Source: RGIG1681 sp964646345 (GTDB lineage: Bacteria > Bacillota > Clostridia > Christensenellales > UBA1242). Taken from it: 64,000 bases of DNA. The stretch lies in NCBI GenBank assembly GCA_964646345.1, contig CAZYDU010000001.1, forward strand, positions 124,001 to 188,000. Reading direction: 5' to 3'. The translations under genes were made by a program, and so were the position numbers. Position 1 is the stretch's first letter. Every line of letters starts with the position of its first letter. Below are positions 41,806 to 51,064 of this stretch, piece by piece. The notes under the pieces were generated by a model. That model saw only the letters and a program-made list of their open reading frames with translations, searched no databases and had not been told where the DNA came from.

Positions 41806-41816
41806 ATTGTTTTTAA

Positions 41817-43280
41817 TTATTTATTAAATTTCCTTCTCAAAAATGGTGGAATTTCAGCATTGTCAACTTTGACATTTGAATCAAGTCTAGCGGTTCTTTC
41901 AATATTTATTGGTTGAACTTGTGTTGGATTTTGAATATTTTGTCTAGGTTGAGACACATCTTGAAAGTTTTGTTCATTCATTGTTTTTTGTTCAGCATAA
42001 TCTTTGATTAAACCATACTTTCTATCAAATTCTTCTTCTTGATTTTTTGGAGCAACATTTTGTGAAGTTGATTTTAATCTATTCCAAAGGTCAACATCGG
42101 TGTATGCTTCTCTTTTTTCTTTAATAAACTCTGGTCTCATAACAGGGTTTTGAACCTTTGGTGGCTCATTTTCATTTCTTTCAAACAAAGACATCATTGT
42201 TGGCTTTCCAGCAACATAATCGTTAAACTTGTTTCTATCAAAATTGCCAGTTTCCTGTGGTTTTGAAATATTTGGAATTTGAACATTTGCTAGACGTTGA
42301 GCTTGATTTTGATTAGTTGCATTTTCAAATCTACTACCTTCAAATCCAGTTGCTACAATCGTTACAATCATTCTGTCATTATATTCTTCATCAATAGTTG
42401 TACCAAAAATTGTATTAGCTTCAGGAGATACAACTTCTTTCACCAAATTAACAGCATCATTAACTTCTTCCAAAGTTAAATCGAAACCACCTTTAATATT
42501 GATGATAACAGCTTTTGCACCATTTATAGATGTTTCAAGAAGTGGACTTGCAATAGCTTGACGCACTGCAATTTCATTTCTCTTTTCGCCTTTTCCTTCG
42601 CCAATACCCATGTGAGCTAGACCCCTATTTTTCATAACAGTTCTAACATCAGCAAAGTCAAGATTGATAAGTGACGGTGTAGCAATCAAATCTGAAATAC
42701 CTTGAATACCTTGTCTTAAAACTTCATCAGCATACTTGAATGCATCAACAATACTCGTTCCTTTTGGAGCGATTGATAAAAGCCTATCATTTGGAATAAC
42801 AACCAAAGTATCGACACATTTACTTAAATTTTTTATACCAACTTCAGCATTTGCAAGTCTCGTTCTACCTTCAAACTCAAATGGTTTAGTTACAACCGCA
42901 ATAGTTAAAATACCCATTTCTCGAGCAATGCTTGCAATAACAGGAGCAGCACCAGTACCAGTACCACCACCCATACCTGCAGTGATAAACACCAAATCTA
43001 CACCACGCAATTTTTCGCAAATCTGAGACCTGCTTTCTTCTGCAGCTTTTCTACCAATCTCTGGGTCAGCACCAGCACCCAAGCCTTTTGTCAATTTTTC
43101 GCCTAGTTGAATTTGCATGGTAGCTTTACTCATCATAAGAGCTTGTTTATCAGTGTTTGCAGCAACAAAAGACGCACTCTTTAAACCAGATGCAATCATA
43201 CGGTTAACAGCATTGCAACCGCCACCGCCAACACCAACAACTAAAATTTTACAAATAGGTGTAATATTATTAATTTCCAT
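41817..43280 (-). CDS. ftsZ: Cell division protein FtsZ, with long C-terminal linker
   Basis: FtsZ is the tubulin-like GTPase that forms the division ring. The 487-residue protein has VGVGGGGCNAVNRMI, the tubulin signature AGMGGGTGTGAAP (about residue 105), and IPNDRLL. The GTPase part ends near residue 320 (GTTIDEEYNDRMIVTIVATGF). A glutamine- and asparagine-rich linker of about 150 residues follows, much longer than the usual 50-70. It ends with the conserved partner-binding peptide IPPFLRRKFNK. It is co-transcribed with ftsA (12 bp gap). Confidence 0.97.
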   Translation of the reverse strand: MEINNITPICKILVVGVGGGGCNAVNRMIASGLKSASFVAANTDKQALMMSKATMQIQLGEKLTKGLGAGADPEIGRKAAEESRSQICEKLRGVDLVFITAGMGGGTGTGAAPVIASIAREMGILTIAVVTKPFEFEGRTRLANAEVGIKNLSKCVDTLVVIPNDRLLSIAPKGTSIVDAFKYADEVLRQGIQGISDLIATPSLINLDFADVRTVMKNRGLAHMGIGEGKGEKRNEIAVRQAIASPLLETSINGAKAVIINIKGGFDLTLEEVNDAVNLVKEVVSPEANTIFGTTIDEEYNDRMIVTIVATGFEGSRFENATNQNQAQRLANVQIPNISKPQETGNFDRNKFNDYVAGKPTMMSLFERNENEPPKVQNPVMRPEFIKEKREAYTDVDLWNRLKSTSQNVAPKNQEEEFDRKYGLIKDYAEQKTMNEQNFQDVSQPRQNIQNPTQVQPINIERTARLDSNVKVDNAEIPPFLRRKFNK

Positions 43281-43291
43281 AATCTACCTCA

Positions 43292-44437
43292 TTAAATTTC
43301 TAACATAGTTTCTAGCATTTGCTCATCATGCAAAGCCAAATACATAAGACCAACTTCTGATGAATAATCAGGACTACTGATATTTGGATATGTAGGCGAA
43401 ACTAAATTGACCTTTCTTTTTAATTTATTAGACACAACCGACTTTATACCTTTTATAAAATTAAATCCGCCACCAGTAAAGTTTATCGGTAAAAATTCAG
43501 GAAGTGCATAAACACAATTATCTAGACATTTCTGGATATAATCACAAATCATTTCAATTCTATCGGAGACAATATCATTGCACGCTGCCGCTGAATATGT
43601 TTGAATATGTCCATCACTGCCTTCAATCTCGTAAACATCTCTAGGTCCTGCACGCCAACCGAGTATAATTTTACGTTTAAGTTTTTCCGCTTCCGCAAAC
43701 GAAATCTTCAAGCACTCCAATAAATCTGCTGTTATATATCCGCCACCCATTGAGAAACTATTTAAAAACAAGAGTCCGTTGCCACGAAAGATAGCAACAT
43801 TGGTTGTAATGTAACCCACATCAACCAAAATCGAATATTTATCTCTCATTTTCGGGTCAAATAAATAAAGTCCTTCAGCAAGATTTGCACTTATAAAACC
43901 TTTAACCATAATTTTTAGTTCCGCAAATATTGACTTCAAACTATTAGTAAAAGATTTTCTTGCAAGCACGAATGATACAACACCAGTAACAGTTTTTGCT
44001 TTCATGCCTATTGGGTCTATAACTCTTTTTGAACCATCTATTTCATAATATATAACCGACTTATTGATAACCTTAAACATTGGGTCAGTATCAAAATCAT
44101 TACCTGTATCAAAAATATTCTGCACATCAAATTCTGTTATTTTTTTATACTTTGGAAACGTTAAATTTATTGACTTTGTTACACAAGAACAAAATTCTCC
44201 AGGAACACCAACATAAACTTCATACACTTTTTTATCACTAGAAATTTCAGCATTAGAAATACTATTAGCAATTACAAGTTTAAGGTTTTCAGGCTCTAAA
44301 AACTCGGCATTTTGAAAACCAGCATAAAAAATCTCACCCTTACCTGAAATGTTAAAGGTGTTATTCACTCCATGTTCTCCAATCATCGTAACAACTGATG
44401 TCGAACCGATATCAACTATCGCAACTGAGTTTTTCAT
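43292..44437 (-). CDS. ftsA: Cell division protein FtsA
   Basis: FtsA is the actin-like protein that tethers FtsZ to the membrane. The 381-residue protein has the phosphate-1 loop VAIVDIGSTSVVTMIGE, an SHS2-type 1C domain in the first third, phosphate-2 YSILVDVGYITTNVAIF (about residue 198), and INFTGGGFNFIKGIKSVV. The C-terminus ends HDEQMLETMLEI, a short amphipathic end in place of the typical basic membrane-targeting helix, and the protein is somewhat shorter than usual FtsA (about 410-420). A promoter is at 44471-44499. Confidence 0.9.
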   Translation of the reverse strand: MKNSVAIVDIGSTSVVTMIGEHGVNNTFNISGKGEIFYAGFQNAEFLEPENLKLVIANSISNAEISSDKKVYEVYVGVPGEFCSCVTKSINLTFPKYKKITEFDVQNIFDTGNDFDTDPMFKVINKSVIYYEIDGSKRVIDPIGMKAKTVTGVVSFVLARKSFTNSLKSIFAELKIMVKGFISANLAEGLYLFDPKMRDKYSILVDVGYITTNVAIFRGNGLLFLNSFSMGGGYITADLLECLKISFAEAEKLKRKIILGWRAGPRDVYEIEGSDGHIQTYSAAACNDIVSDRIEMICDYIQKCLDNCVYALPEFLPINFTGGGFNFIKGIKSVVSNKLKRKVNLVSPTYPNISSPDYSSEVGLMYLALHDEQMLETMLEI

Positions 44438-44470
44438 GATTTATACTTATAGTTCTCCTATAATAATTAA

Positions 44471-44499
44471 AGTATATTCGACTTAAAAATTTATGTCAA
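44471..44499 (-). promoter_or_regulatory. Promoter of ftsA-ftsZ
   Basis: Minus-strand TTGACA (44494-44499), 17 bp, TATACT (44471-44476). It lies in the gap between ftsQ and ftsA, after the ftsQ terminator, so ftsA-ftsZ can be expressed on their own. Confidence 0.82.
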
Positions 44500-44548
44500 A
44501 TAAAAACATTGCCAATTATTAAATTATGTGCTAAAACACTCAATTTTA

Positions 44549-44578
44549 TGAAAAAAAGGATAGAGCTTAATCTATCCC
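44549..44578 (-). terminator. Terminator of murA-ftsQ
   Basis: GGATAGA (44558-44564) and TCTATCC (44571-44577) form a seven-pair stem followed by TTTTTTT on the minus strand. The stem includes the ftsQ stop codon. Confidence 0.9.
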
Positions 44579-45369
44579 AATTTACAACCTTCATCGTCTG
44601 ATATTATTATAACTTTTTCATTAAGATTAATATTTTCAAAACTCTTGTCAACATAGGCACTTGTAGCTTTAAATGCTTTATTTTTTAAATCATTTAGCCC
44701 AACGAGTTTAATCACACAACCGCCATTATAATCCAAGTCAGTCGCTCTCATAGTTAAAGCGAATGTATTTGTTTCTGTGTTAAAATCAATAGACATAACC
44801 GCAAAAAATTCTTCAGTTTTTCCGTAAACACCCGCTGTTATGTCATTTAATTTTGTTAGTTCTGTATTTGAATTAATAAAGTCACCTACACTGGTTTTTG
44901 TTGCTTTTAAATACTTAATTTCCACGGTATTTGATCTAAAATTATTTGTATCCAATTCCGATTCAGACACAATCTCCAACACCTTAAATTCATCATCTAG
45001 TATATACCATTGACCAGCAGATGAAGAAGACTCCATTCTGTATTTTGGTATACGTTCTAAAACATAGACACAAATTTTGTTTGGAAATTTACGAATTACT
45101 TGATCAACCTTAATATAAGGATTTGCCTTTTCGATTTTTTCAACGCTTTCCTTTGTATTTGTAAATAGTACAGATTTTTTATAGTTGAATTCGCCGTCTT
45201 TTTTAACTTTGTCTAAAATGCCCGTTTCTAATCTGGTTTCATCAACAAGTCTTGTTCTAAAATCAACACTAACAGTTGTAAGCTTTGTCAAAAAATGTAC
45301 TCCCAGACACAAAACAAAAATTCCAAGTACTGTACAAGCTAACGTAATCCATAACTTTTTTCTTTTCAT
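44572..45369 (-). CDS. ftsQ: Cell division protein FtsQ/DivIB
   Basis: FtsQ/DivIB is a bitopic protein of the divisome core that links FtsL, FtsB/DivIC and the septal synthase. The 265-residue protein has a short basic cytoplasmic end, one membrane helix (about residues 6-27), and a POTRA-type domain (IEKANPYIKVDQVIRKFPNKICVYVLERIPKYRM) followed by the beta domain. It starts 1 bp after the murA stop, in the usual murA/murB-ftsQ-ftsA-ftsZ order. Confidence 0.85.
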   Translation of the reverse strand: MKRKKLWITLACTVLGIFVLCLGVHFLTKLTTVSVDFRTRLVDETRLETGILDKVKKDGEFNYKKSVLFTNTKESVEKIEKANPYIKVDQVIRKFPNKICVYVLERIPKYRMESSSSAGQWYILDDEFKVLEIVSESELDTNNFRSNTVEIKYLKATKTSVGDFINSNTELTKLNDITAGVYGKTEEFFAVMSIDFNTETNTFALTMRATDLDYNGGCVIKLVGLNDLKNKAFKATSAYVDKSFENINLNEKVIIISDDEGCKLG

Positions 45370-45370
45370 A

Positions 45371-46627
45371 TCAAACGTAATCTACCTTTTCAATATTTGC
45401 TCCTAGACTTTTTAATTTTTTATCAAAATCGAAATAACCACGTTCTACATGAAAAACTTCATCAATCACAGTTTTTCCCTTTGCAACAAGCCCAGCCAAA
45501 ACGAGCCCAGCTCCACCCCTAAGGTCAGGACATGACACAAGTGCAGGTTTTAGCTTATTAACCCCAACTATTGTAGCGTAACGTTCACTAACATTAATTT
45601 TAGCACCCATTTTTAATAATTCTTGAACCACTTTAAATCTTGCTTCAAAAACAGTTTCGTGAATTATTGATGTGCCTTTTGAAATCGTTTGCATAACAAG
45701 TATCAGCGATTGCAAATCAGTTGGAAACCCCGGAAACGTACCTGTTTCAATTTTTTCAATAGATTTTAGTCTAGTAAAATTCTCTATAACTATTTTATCA
45801 CTAAACAAATCAATCTTGCAACCAGAATTACGTAAAAAAACAATAAGTGGCAATAAAAATTTGGGGTCAATGCTATCAACTTCAATTCTACCACCACACA
45901 TTGCCCCTGCAATTAGAAATGTGCCAGCCATAATTCTATCTCCAATGCATTCAAATTCAGTACCATGCAGTTTTTTAACCCCATAAATAACTATGGTTTC
46001 ATATCCAGCACCAAAAATTTTTCCGCCCATACTATTGATAAATTTCGCCAAGTCCACAATCTCAGGTTCTCTTGCACAATTTTTTATAACAGTAATTTCC
46101 CCATCTGACAAAACAGCTGACATCATAATATTTTCTGTTGCACCAACACTTGGAAAAGATAATTCAACTTCTCCACAAATAGTTTTGCTCGCATCTGAAT
46201 AAATCAAATCATTAGCATATGAAAATTTCACACCCAGTTCCTTTAATCCCGCAATATGTATATCTATTGGACGTTTTCCAATATCACACCCACCAGGCGA
46301 AGTGAAAATAGCTTTTTTATACCTAGCAAGTATCGGCCCAAGCATAAAAATACTTGAACGCAAAGTTTTAGTTTCCGCCATAATAACAGAAGTACTGTTA
46401 AGTGAACCTGAAATTATCAAATTGTCGTCCTGAACCTTGACACTCTTTCCTAATTTTTCCAAAATAGCCGACATTTCAATAACATCTAAGTACATCGGCA
46501 CACTTTTTATTATACATTCTTCATCGCACATAATAGACCCCGCAATAATCGGGAGTATTGCATTCTTTGCAAGGTCTGTCTTAATCTTACCAAAAAGTTT
46601 ATTTCCACCATTTACAATATATTTCAT
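45371..46627 (-). CDS. murA: UDP-N-acetylglucosamine 1-carboxyvinyltransferase MurA
   Basis: MurA adds enolpyruvate to UDP-GlcNAc, the first committed step of peptidoglycan synthesis and the fosfomycin target. The 418-residue protein has KNAILPIIAGSIM, the catalytic loop PGGCDIGKRPIDIHI with Cys114, FPSVGATENIMMSAVL, GTFPGFPTDLQS, and LRGGAGLVLAGLVA. The cysteine is present, so fosfomycin sensitivity of this enzyme would be expected. It starts the murA-ftsQ unit. The region upstream holds an interspersed repeat. Confidence 0.96.
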   Translation of the reverse strand: MKYIVNGGNKLFGKIKTDLAKNAILPIIAGSIMCDEECIIKSVPMYLDVIEMSAILEKLGKSVKVQDDNLIISGSLNSTSVIMAETKTLRSSIFMLGPILARYKKAIFTSPGGCDIGKRPIDIHIAGLKELGVKFSYANDLIYSDASKTICGEVELSFPSVGATENIMMSAVLSDGEITVIKNCAREPEIVDLAKFINSMGGKIFGAGYETIVIYGVKKLHGTEFECIGDRIMAGTFLIAGAMCGGRIEVDSIDPKFLLPLIVFLRNSGCKIDLFSDKIVIENFTRLKSIEKIETGTFPGFPTDLQSLILVMQTISKGTSIIHETVFEARFKVVQELLKMGAKINVSERYATIVGVNKLKPALVSCPDLRGGAGLVLAGLVAKGKTVIDEVFHVERGYFDFDKKLKSLGANIEKVDYV

Positions 46628-46718
46628 AAATCACCTACTAATTAGGTTATTCAAATCAAATAAAAATGTTGAAAATAAAAATCGTTTCGCATACCTTCGA
46701 ATTGGTTGTACATATCTC

Positions 46719-46750
46719 GTGTCATTTCAAGCGCAGTCGAGAAATCCCAT
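46719..46750. repeat. Single GTCATTTCGAGCGG-type interspersed repeat
   Basis: GTGTCATTTCAAGCGCAG followed by TCGAGAAATC, the same unit as in the gaps at 21602-21705 and 59050-59330. It lies between murA and degV and belongs to no gene. Confidence 0.7.
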
Positions 46751-46790
46751 AAATATAAAATACTACACTCTTTTAACCATACTCACACAA

Positions 46791-46818
46791 TAAAAAAACA
46801 CCCCCTTTGGAGTGTTTA
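46791..46818 (-). terminator. Terminator of degV
   Basis: AAACAC (46796-46801) and GTGTTT (46812-46817) with inner CC/GG pairs; TTTTTTT follows on the minus strand. Confidence 0.85.
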
Positions 46819-46827
46819 ATAACAATA

Positions 46828-47688
46828 TTATCTATCTTCTTTACTTATAAAATAAACAGCCAAAGTGCCAGGACCTGAATGACAACCAATAACCGGTCCA
46901 AGATTTGTTATAATCGGTTTTAAAGGCGTTAATTCTTCAACTTTCTTTTTTAAAAGCAAAGCATCTTCCAAACAATTTGCATGTGAAATAAAACAATATT
47001 CACTATCATTATCGAATTTATTTTGCGTTAATTCAGCAATAGACGCGATAGACTTTTTTCTTGAAATCACTTTATGCATAACTTCCAACTCGCCTTTACC
47101 ATTCATACGCATAACAGGTTTAATATTTAATAAATTCCCAAAGAATGCCTTTTTGCTGTCAATCCTGCCACCATTTGCAAGGTATGTCAAAGTATCAACA
47201 GTGAATAAATGATTTAATTTATGCTTGGTTCGCTCGATATAATCCACAAGTTCATCAATACTCACGCAAGTTTTTGAATAATTTCTAGCTATAATTCCCA
47301 AAAGTCCATGTCCCGAACAAGCACAAAGTGAATCTATAACACAAATTTGAGTTTTATTTGTTTTATTAAGTTCTTCAGCAACAGTTTTTGCAACTGCACC
47401 AGTTCCACTTAAGCCACTCGAAAAAGCCAAATGCAAAATTGGTTTATTAAATTTTAAAAGCTCCTTAAAATATTCTTCATAATGATAAGCATTAATTTGA
47501 GATGTTCCAGTTTTTTTCTTTTGTACCATTTTTTCATAAAGCATTGTTGAAACAACATCATCATTTTCGGTATTAAATTGAGTCCCATCAACTTCAAAAT
47601 CCATATTAATTACAGATAAATCATATTTTTCAATCATATCTTTATCTAAATCACAAGTTGCTTCTAACGAAATAATTACATCTAACAT
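46828..47688 (-). CDS. DegV-family fatty-acid-binding protein
   Basis: A 286-residue DegV protein. This family binds fatty acids, and the FakB members hand them to the FakA kinase for phospholipid synthesis. It has DVIISLEATCDLDKDMIEKYDLSVINM, TSQINAYHYEEYF, the fatty-acid carboxylate-binding segment LAFSSGLSGTGAVAK, and GPVIGCHSGPGTLAVYFI. AGGGGG precedes the start. It stands inside the division/cell-wall cluster but with its own terminator and opposite-strand neighbour, so it is probably inserted there rather than part of the wall pathway. Confidence 0.92.
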   Translation of the reverse strand: MLDVIISLEATCDLDKDMIEKYDLSVINMDFEVDGTQFNTENDDVVSTMLYEKMVQKKKTGTSQINAYHYEEYFKELLKFNKPILHLAFSSGLSGTGAVAKTVAEELNKTNKTQICVIDSLCACSGHGLLGIIARNYSKTCVSIDELVDYIERTKHKLNHLFTVDTLTYLANGGRIDSKKAFFGNLLNIKPVMRMNGKGELEVMHKVISRKKSIASIAELTQNKFDNDSEYCFISHANCLEDALLLKKKVEELTPLKPIITNLGPVIGCHSGPGTLAVYFISKEDR

Positions 47689-47834
47689 AAATTTATCCCC
47701 CTAATTACAATACACATTATAATGCAACGGGTTAAATATGTTGCTCTACTTGCAAAAAAAATTCTATATTGTTATAATTCGAACTATACCGACAATAAAT
47801 CCAACTCTACTCTCAGTAGAATCGCTTAAAATAA

Positions 47835-47862
47835 TTGACATAAATGGCTGAATTTTTATAAT
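47835..47862 (+). promoter_or_regulatory. Promoter of the Xre/membrane regulator, giving a leaderless mRNA
   Basis: TTGACA (47835-47840), 16 bp, TATAAT (47857-47862). The ATG of the gene is at 47870, where transcription should begin, and there is no ribosome site. Lambda cI mRNA from PRM is a known leaderless example. Confidence 0.7.
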
Positions 47863-47869
47863 AAAAAAT

Positions 47870-48472
47870 ATGGAAACTATTGAAAAAATATTCTCAAAAA
47901 ATTTAACAAAGTATAGGCAATCTTTAAATCTAACACAAGCTGACCTAGCAAAAAAGATAAACTATTCAGATAAATCCATTTCAAAATGGGAACGTGGCGA
48001 AGGCTTGCCGGATTTGAAAGCAACAATCAAGATATGCGAAATTTTTGGAATAAGCATTGATGATATGTTAAAAGAAACCGATGACCATGATAAGAAAATT
48101 TCAAAAACTATTACTGCAAAAAATAAGAAACACTTGCTCATTTCACTATTATCTGCAAGTGTAGTATGGCTTATTGCAACAATCATTTACACATCTCTTT
48201 TAATTTTTAAAGTTAACGGAAAAATTTGGTTGCCTTTTATTTATGCAATACCAACTAGTGCGATAGTGTTTACTGTTTTCAGTTCTATTTGGGCAAATAT
48301 CTATTTGCAATTTTTAAGCATATCCTTAATTTTATGGGGCATGATTTTTTCGATTGCATGTTCTGTTCCAGCAGAACTCATTTGGTTTATTTCAGTAATC
48401 GGAGCTGTCGGACAAATCATGATTTTGCTATGGTTCGCATTAAAAAAACTCAAACAGAAAAAGAACAAATAA
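47870..48472 (+). CDS. Xre-type regulator with C-terminal membrane domain
   Basis: A 200-residue protein. Residues 8-65 are a Cro/cI helix-turn-helix (LTKYRQSLNLTQADLAKKINYSDKSISKWERGEGLPD). A linker is followed by four hydrophobic segments between about residues 88 and 190. Membrane-linked Xre regulators of this type are common in Firmicutes and may sense membrane signals. It reads against its neighbours degV and ftsW and ends in a strong terminator. Confidence 0.82.
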   Translation: METIEKIFSKNLTKYRQSLNLTQADLAKKINYSDKSISKWERGEGLPDLKATIKICEIFGISIDDMLKETDDHDKKISKTITAKNKKHLLISLLSASVVWLIATIIYTSLLIFKVNGKIWLPFIYAIPTSAIVFTVFSSIWANIYLQFLSISLILWGMIFSIACSVPAELIWFISVIGAVGQIMILLWFALKKLKQKKNK

Positions 48473-48502
48473 AAATGTATACAATCTTGTATACATTTTT
48501 TT
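48471..48502 (+). terminator. Terminator of the Xre/membrane regulator
   Basis: Arms ATGTATACA and TGTATACAT around a short TCT loop, extended by A-T pairs and followed by seven T on plus. Confidence 0.9.
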
Positions 48503-48642
48503 ATTTTAAATTTATTAAATTAATTTAATACTAGTATCGTAATCAATTATATCATCTTCAACATAACTCTCCAACTCATTCTATTTTTAAAATTTATCTT
48601 TGCCACTAATACCATATACAACGCAGTTCGTTATGTAATTTA

Positions 48643-49737
48643 TTAATTAATACTATTTCTATGCACATTTTGCACTACTCCAAGCATTGCCATAAATATC
48701 ATAATAGACGTAGACCCAGCCGAGATAAATGGCAGTGGCAAGCCCGTTGGCGGAACTAGACCTGTTACAACCGCTATATTTAATAATACTTGTATTAAAA
48801 TTAGAGAACCAATACCAGCAGAAAGCAATGAGCCAAGTCTATCTTTTGCACGTTTCGAAATTTTTATAATTATCAAAAACATGAATACAAAAAGTAAAAT
48901 TATAAAAACAGACCCAACAAAACCAGTTTCTTCAGATATTATTGAAAATATAAAATCAGATTCTGAAAACGGAAGAAATAAATATTTTTGTCTTGACTTA
49001 AATAATCCCGTACCAAAAATCCCACCAAGCGAAATTCCAAGAAGCGACTGCACTAACTGAAAACCTTCACCTTTACTAGAAGCAAAAGGGTCAACAAATG
49101 CAACAAGACGCCTTAGCCTGTAAGGTTCAACAACAATCAACAAAATAACCACCGCCATAGCTGGCAAAATCATCAAAAGAAAATGCTTTAGTTTTGCACC
49201 GCCAATAAACAACATCACAACCATCAAAACCGCCATACAAATAGTAATGGACATGTTTGGTTCTAAAATTATAAAGCAACAGTATAACACGCCAACAGCC
49301 AAAACACCTAAAATACCCCTAAATGATTTAACCGTTTCGCTGGATTTAGATAACACACTTGAGGCAAAAATTATAAAAGCAAATTTTGCAAGCTCAGATG
49401 GTTGAAAAGTAATAACTCTTAAATTTATCCACCTAGTTGCACCATAGTTCGTTAATCCAATCCCCGGCACAAAAACAAGTCCAAGTAAAATAAAAGATAC
49501 TACGACAAAAAACCATTTTAGTTTTGCAAGTTTGTGATAATCAAAAAAAGTAAAGAATAAATAAAAAACAAAACCAACAATTATTCCAAATATTTGTTTT
49601 TTTAAAAAGAAAGTTTCAGAACCATAAGTAATTTTTGCTGAATAAAAACTAGCACTATAAACAAAAATACAACCAAGTCCTAAAAGTAAAAACATTATTG
49701 AAAAAAGAAAATAATTATGTCTCGTTTGTTTGGTCAT
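48643..49737 (-). CDS. ftsW: FtsW/SpoVE-family lipid II polymerase
   Basis: A SEDS glycosyltransferase that polymerises lipid II at the septum together with a class B PBP. The 364-residue protein has about ten membrane helices, begins MTKQTRHNYFLFSIMFLLLGLGCIFVYSAS, and contains ITFQPSELAKFAFIIFAS. KGEGFQLVQSLLGISLGGIFGTG and the signature PFISAGSTSIMIFMAMLGVV follow. SEDS genes in this spot are FtsW or its sporulation paralogue SpoVE; sequence alone does not separate them. The ATG at 49737 gives the typical N-terminus and overlaps murD by 23 bp; an ATG seven codons earlier is possible. murG, usually next, is absent. Confidence 0.9.
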   Translation of the reverse strand: MTKQTRHNYFLFSIMFLLLGLGCIFVYSASFYSAKITYGSETFFLKKQIFGIIVGFVFYLFFTFFDYHKLAKLKWFFVVVSFILLGLVFVPGIGLTNYGATRWINLRVITFQPSELAKFAFIIFASSVLSKSSETVKSFRGILGVLAVGVLYCCFIILEPNMSITICMAVLMVVMLFIGGAKLKHFLLMILPAMAVVILLIVVEPYRLRRLVAFVDPFASSKGEGFQLVQSLLGISLGGIFGTGLFKSRQKYLFLPFSESDFIFSIISEETGFVGSVFIILLFVFMFLIIIKISKRAKDRLGSLLSAGIGSLILIQVLLNIAVVTGLVPPTGLPLPFISAGSTSIMIFMAMLGVVQNVHRNSIN

Positions 49738-51055
49738 TTTCAAAGAAAGAAGTTTCATCACATTCTAATTCCCTGACAACCTTTTTAAAGAAATTCCCAC
49801 GTTCTGCATAGCCACTAAAGAAATCAAAACTCGCACAAGCCGGAGAAAGTAAAACAACACTTTGGGGTTTAGATAGCTTAAATAGAAGCTTAGTTGCAGA
49901 CACTAAATTATCACACAAATAAATGTTTTCAAATTTATATTTATTAGCAGAAAACGCAATTTTATATCTAGCTTCTCCAAAAATTGCTATATTTTTGACA
50001 TTTCGTGGCAATTTTTTAAATAATTCATCAAAGCCATAACCCTTATCACTTCCACCTAAAATTAAATTTATATCATTTTTAAAACTAGAAACAGCGACTA
50101 AAGTACTAGCAATATTTGTCGCTTTACTATCATTATAAAACTCAACACCGTTTATAGTTTTTACAAATTCTATTCTATGCTCAACTCCAGAAAAGGAAGT
50201 TATACCTTTCAGCAGTTCAACATTTCGAGTCTCCAAAAACACAGCAAGTGCACCAGCCAAGATATTTGATAAATTATGCTCGCCTTTTAATTTTGTATTA
50301 GATAAACTAAGCAATCGAATTTCTTTATTGTTGTCATTAAAATATATGCTATTATTTTTAATGTAAGAACCTAAAACTTTTTGTTTTGTGCTAAAATAAT
50401 AAATTTTCGCTTTGGTTTTCGGTGGGTGTTTTTGCAAATATTCATCATCAGCATTCAATAGCAAATAATCATTCTTATCTAGATTATTTGCTATATTATA
50501 TTTACATCTGATATATTCTTTCATTGTTCCATGGCGATTCAAATGATCTTCAGTTATATTTAATATTACAGCGATATGCGGTTTGAAATTTTCAACAGTC
50601 TCAAGCTGAAAACTAGATGTTTCTAATACAAAAATTTCTCCACCTTTAATTTTATTTAAAAAACTCACAACTGGAACTCCAATATTACCACCACAAAAAC
50701 AACCACCTTTATAATCTTTTAAAAGATAGTTAATTAAGCTTACAGTTGTTGTTTTTCCATTTGTACCAGTGACCGCAATAATATCATTATTAATTTTACT
50801 TGTAGCAAATTCCAATTCTCCAAAAAACGCAATTCGTCTCCGTTTTATCTGAAATATTAACTCATTATTGCAAGATATCCCCGGACTTAAAACAACTAAA
50901 TCAACATCATTCAATAAATTATTGATATAGTTTTCATTAAAAGTTTTAGCATTTATATCATCTTCTTTTGCAAAATCATATTCAATATTCTGACCTTCAA
51001 AGTAATCAGCAAGAGCCCTTCCAGTGCACCCTAAACCCAAAATCAAAACTTTCAT
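49715..51055 (-). CDS. murD: UDP-N-acetylmuramoylalanine-D-glutamate ligase MurD
   Basis: MurD adds D-glutamate to UDP-MurNAc-L-Ala. The 446-residue ligase has the N-terminal Rossmann part VLILGLGCTGRALADYF, the ATP loop AVTGTNGKTTTVSLI (about residue 108), NITEDHLNRHGTMKEY, and the C-terminal GVEHRIEFVKTINGVEFYNDSKATN and GGSDKGYGF. AGGGGGTG precedes the ATG at 51055, and a GTG two codons earlier is in frame. It lies 9 bp from mraY. Confidence 0.96.
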   Translation of the reverse strand: MKVLILGLGCTGRALADYFEGQNIEYDFAKEDDINAKTFNENYINNLLNDVDLVVLSPGISCNNELIFQIKRRRIAFFGELEFATSKINNDIIAVTGTNGKTTTVSLINYLLKDYKGGCFCGGNIGVPVVSFLNKIKGGEIFVLETSSFQLETVENFKPHIAVILNITEDHLNRHGTMKEYIRCKYNIANNLDKNDYLLLNADDEYLQKHPPKTKAKIYYFSTKQKVLGSYIKNNSIYFNDNNKEIRLLSLSNTKLKGEHNLSNILAGALAVFLETRNVELLKGITSFSGVEHRIEFVKTINGVEFYNDSKATNIASTLVAVSSFKNDINLILGGSDKGYGFDELFKKLPRNVKNIAIFGEARYKIAFSANKYKFENIYLCDNLVSATKLLFKLSKPQSVVLLSPACASFDFFSGYAERGNFFKKVVRELECDETSFFENDQTNET

Positions 51056-51064
51056 AAACACCCC

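Noticed and set aside
41644..41816. Spo0A box in the spoIIGA upstream region
   Set aside because: No convincing TGNCGAA match was found on either strand.
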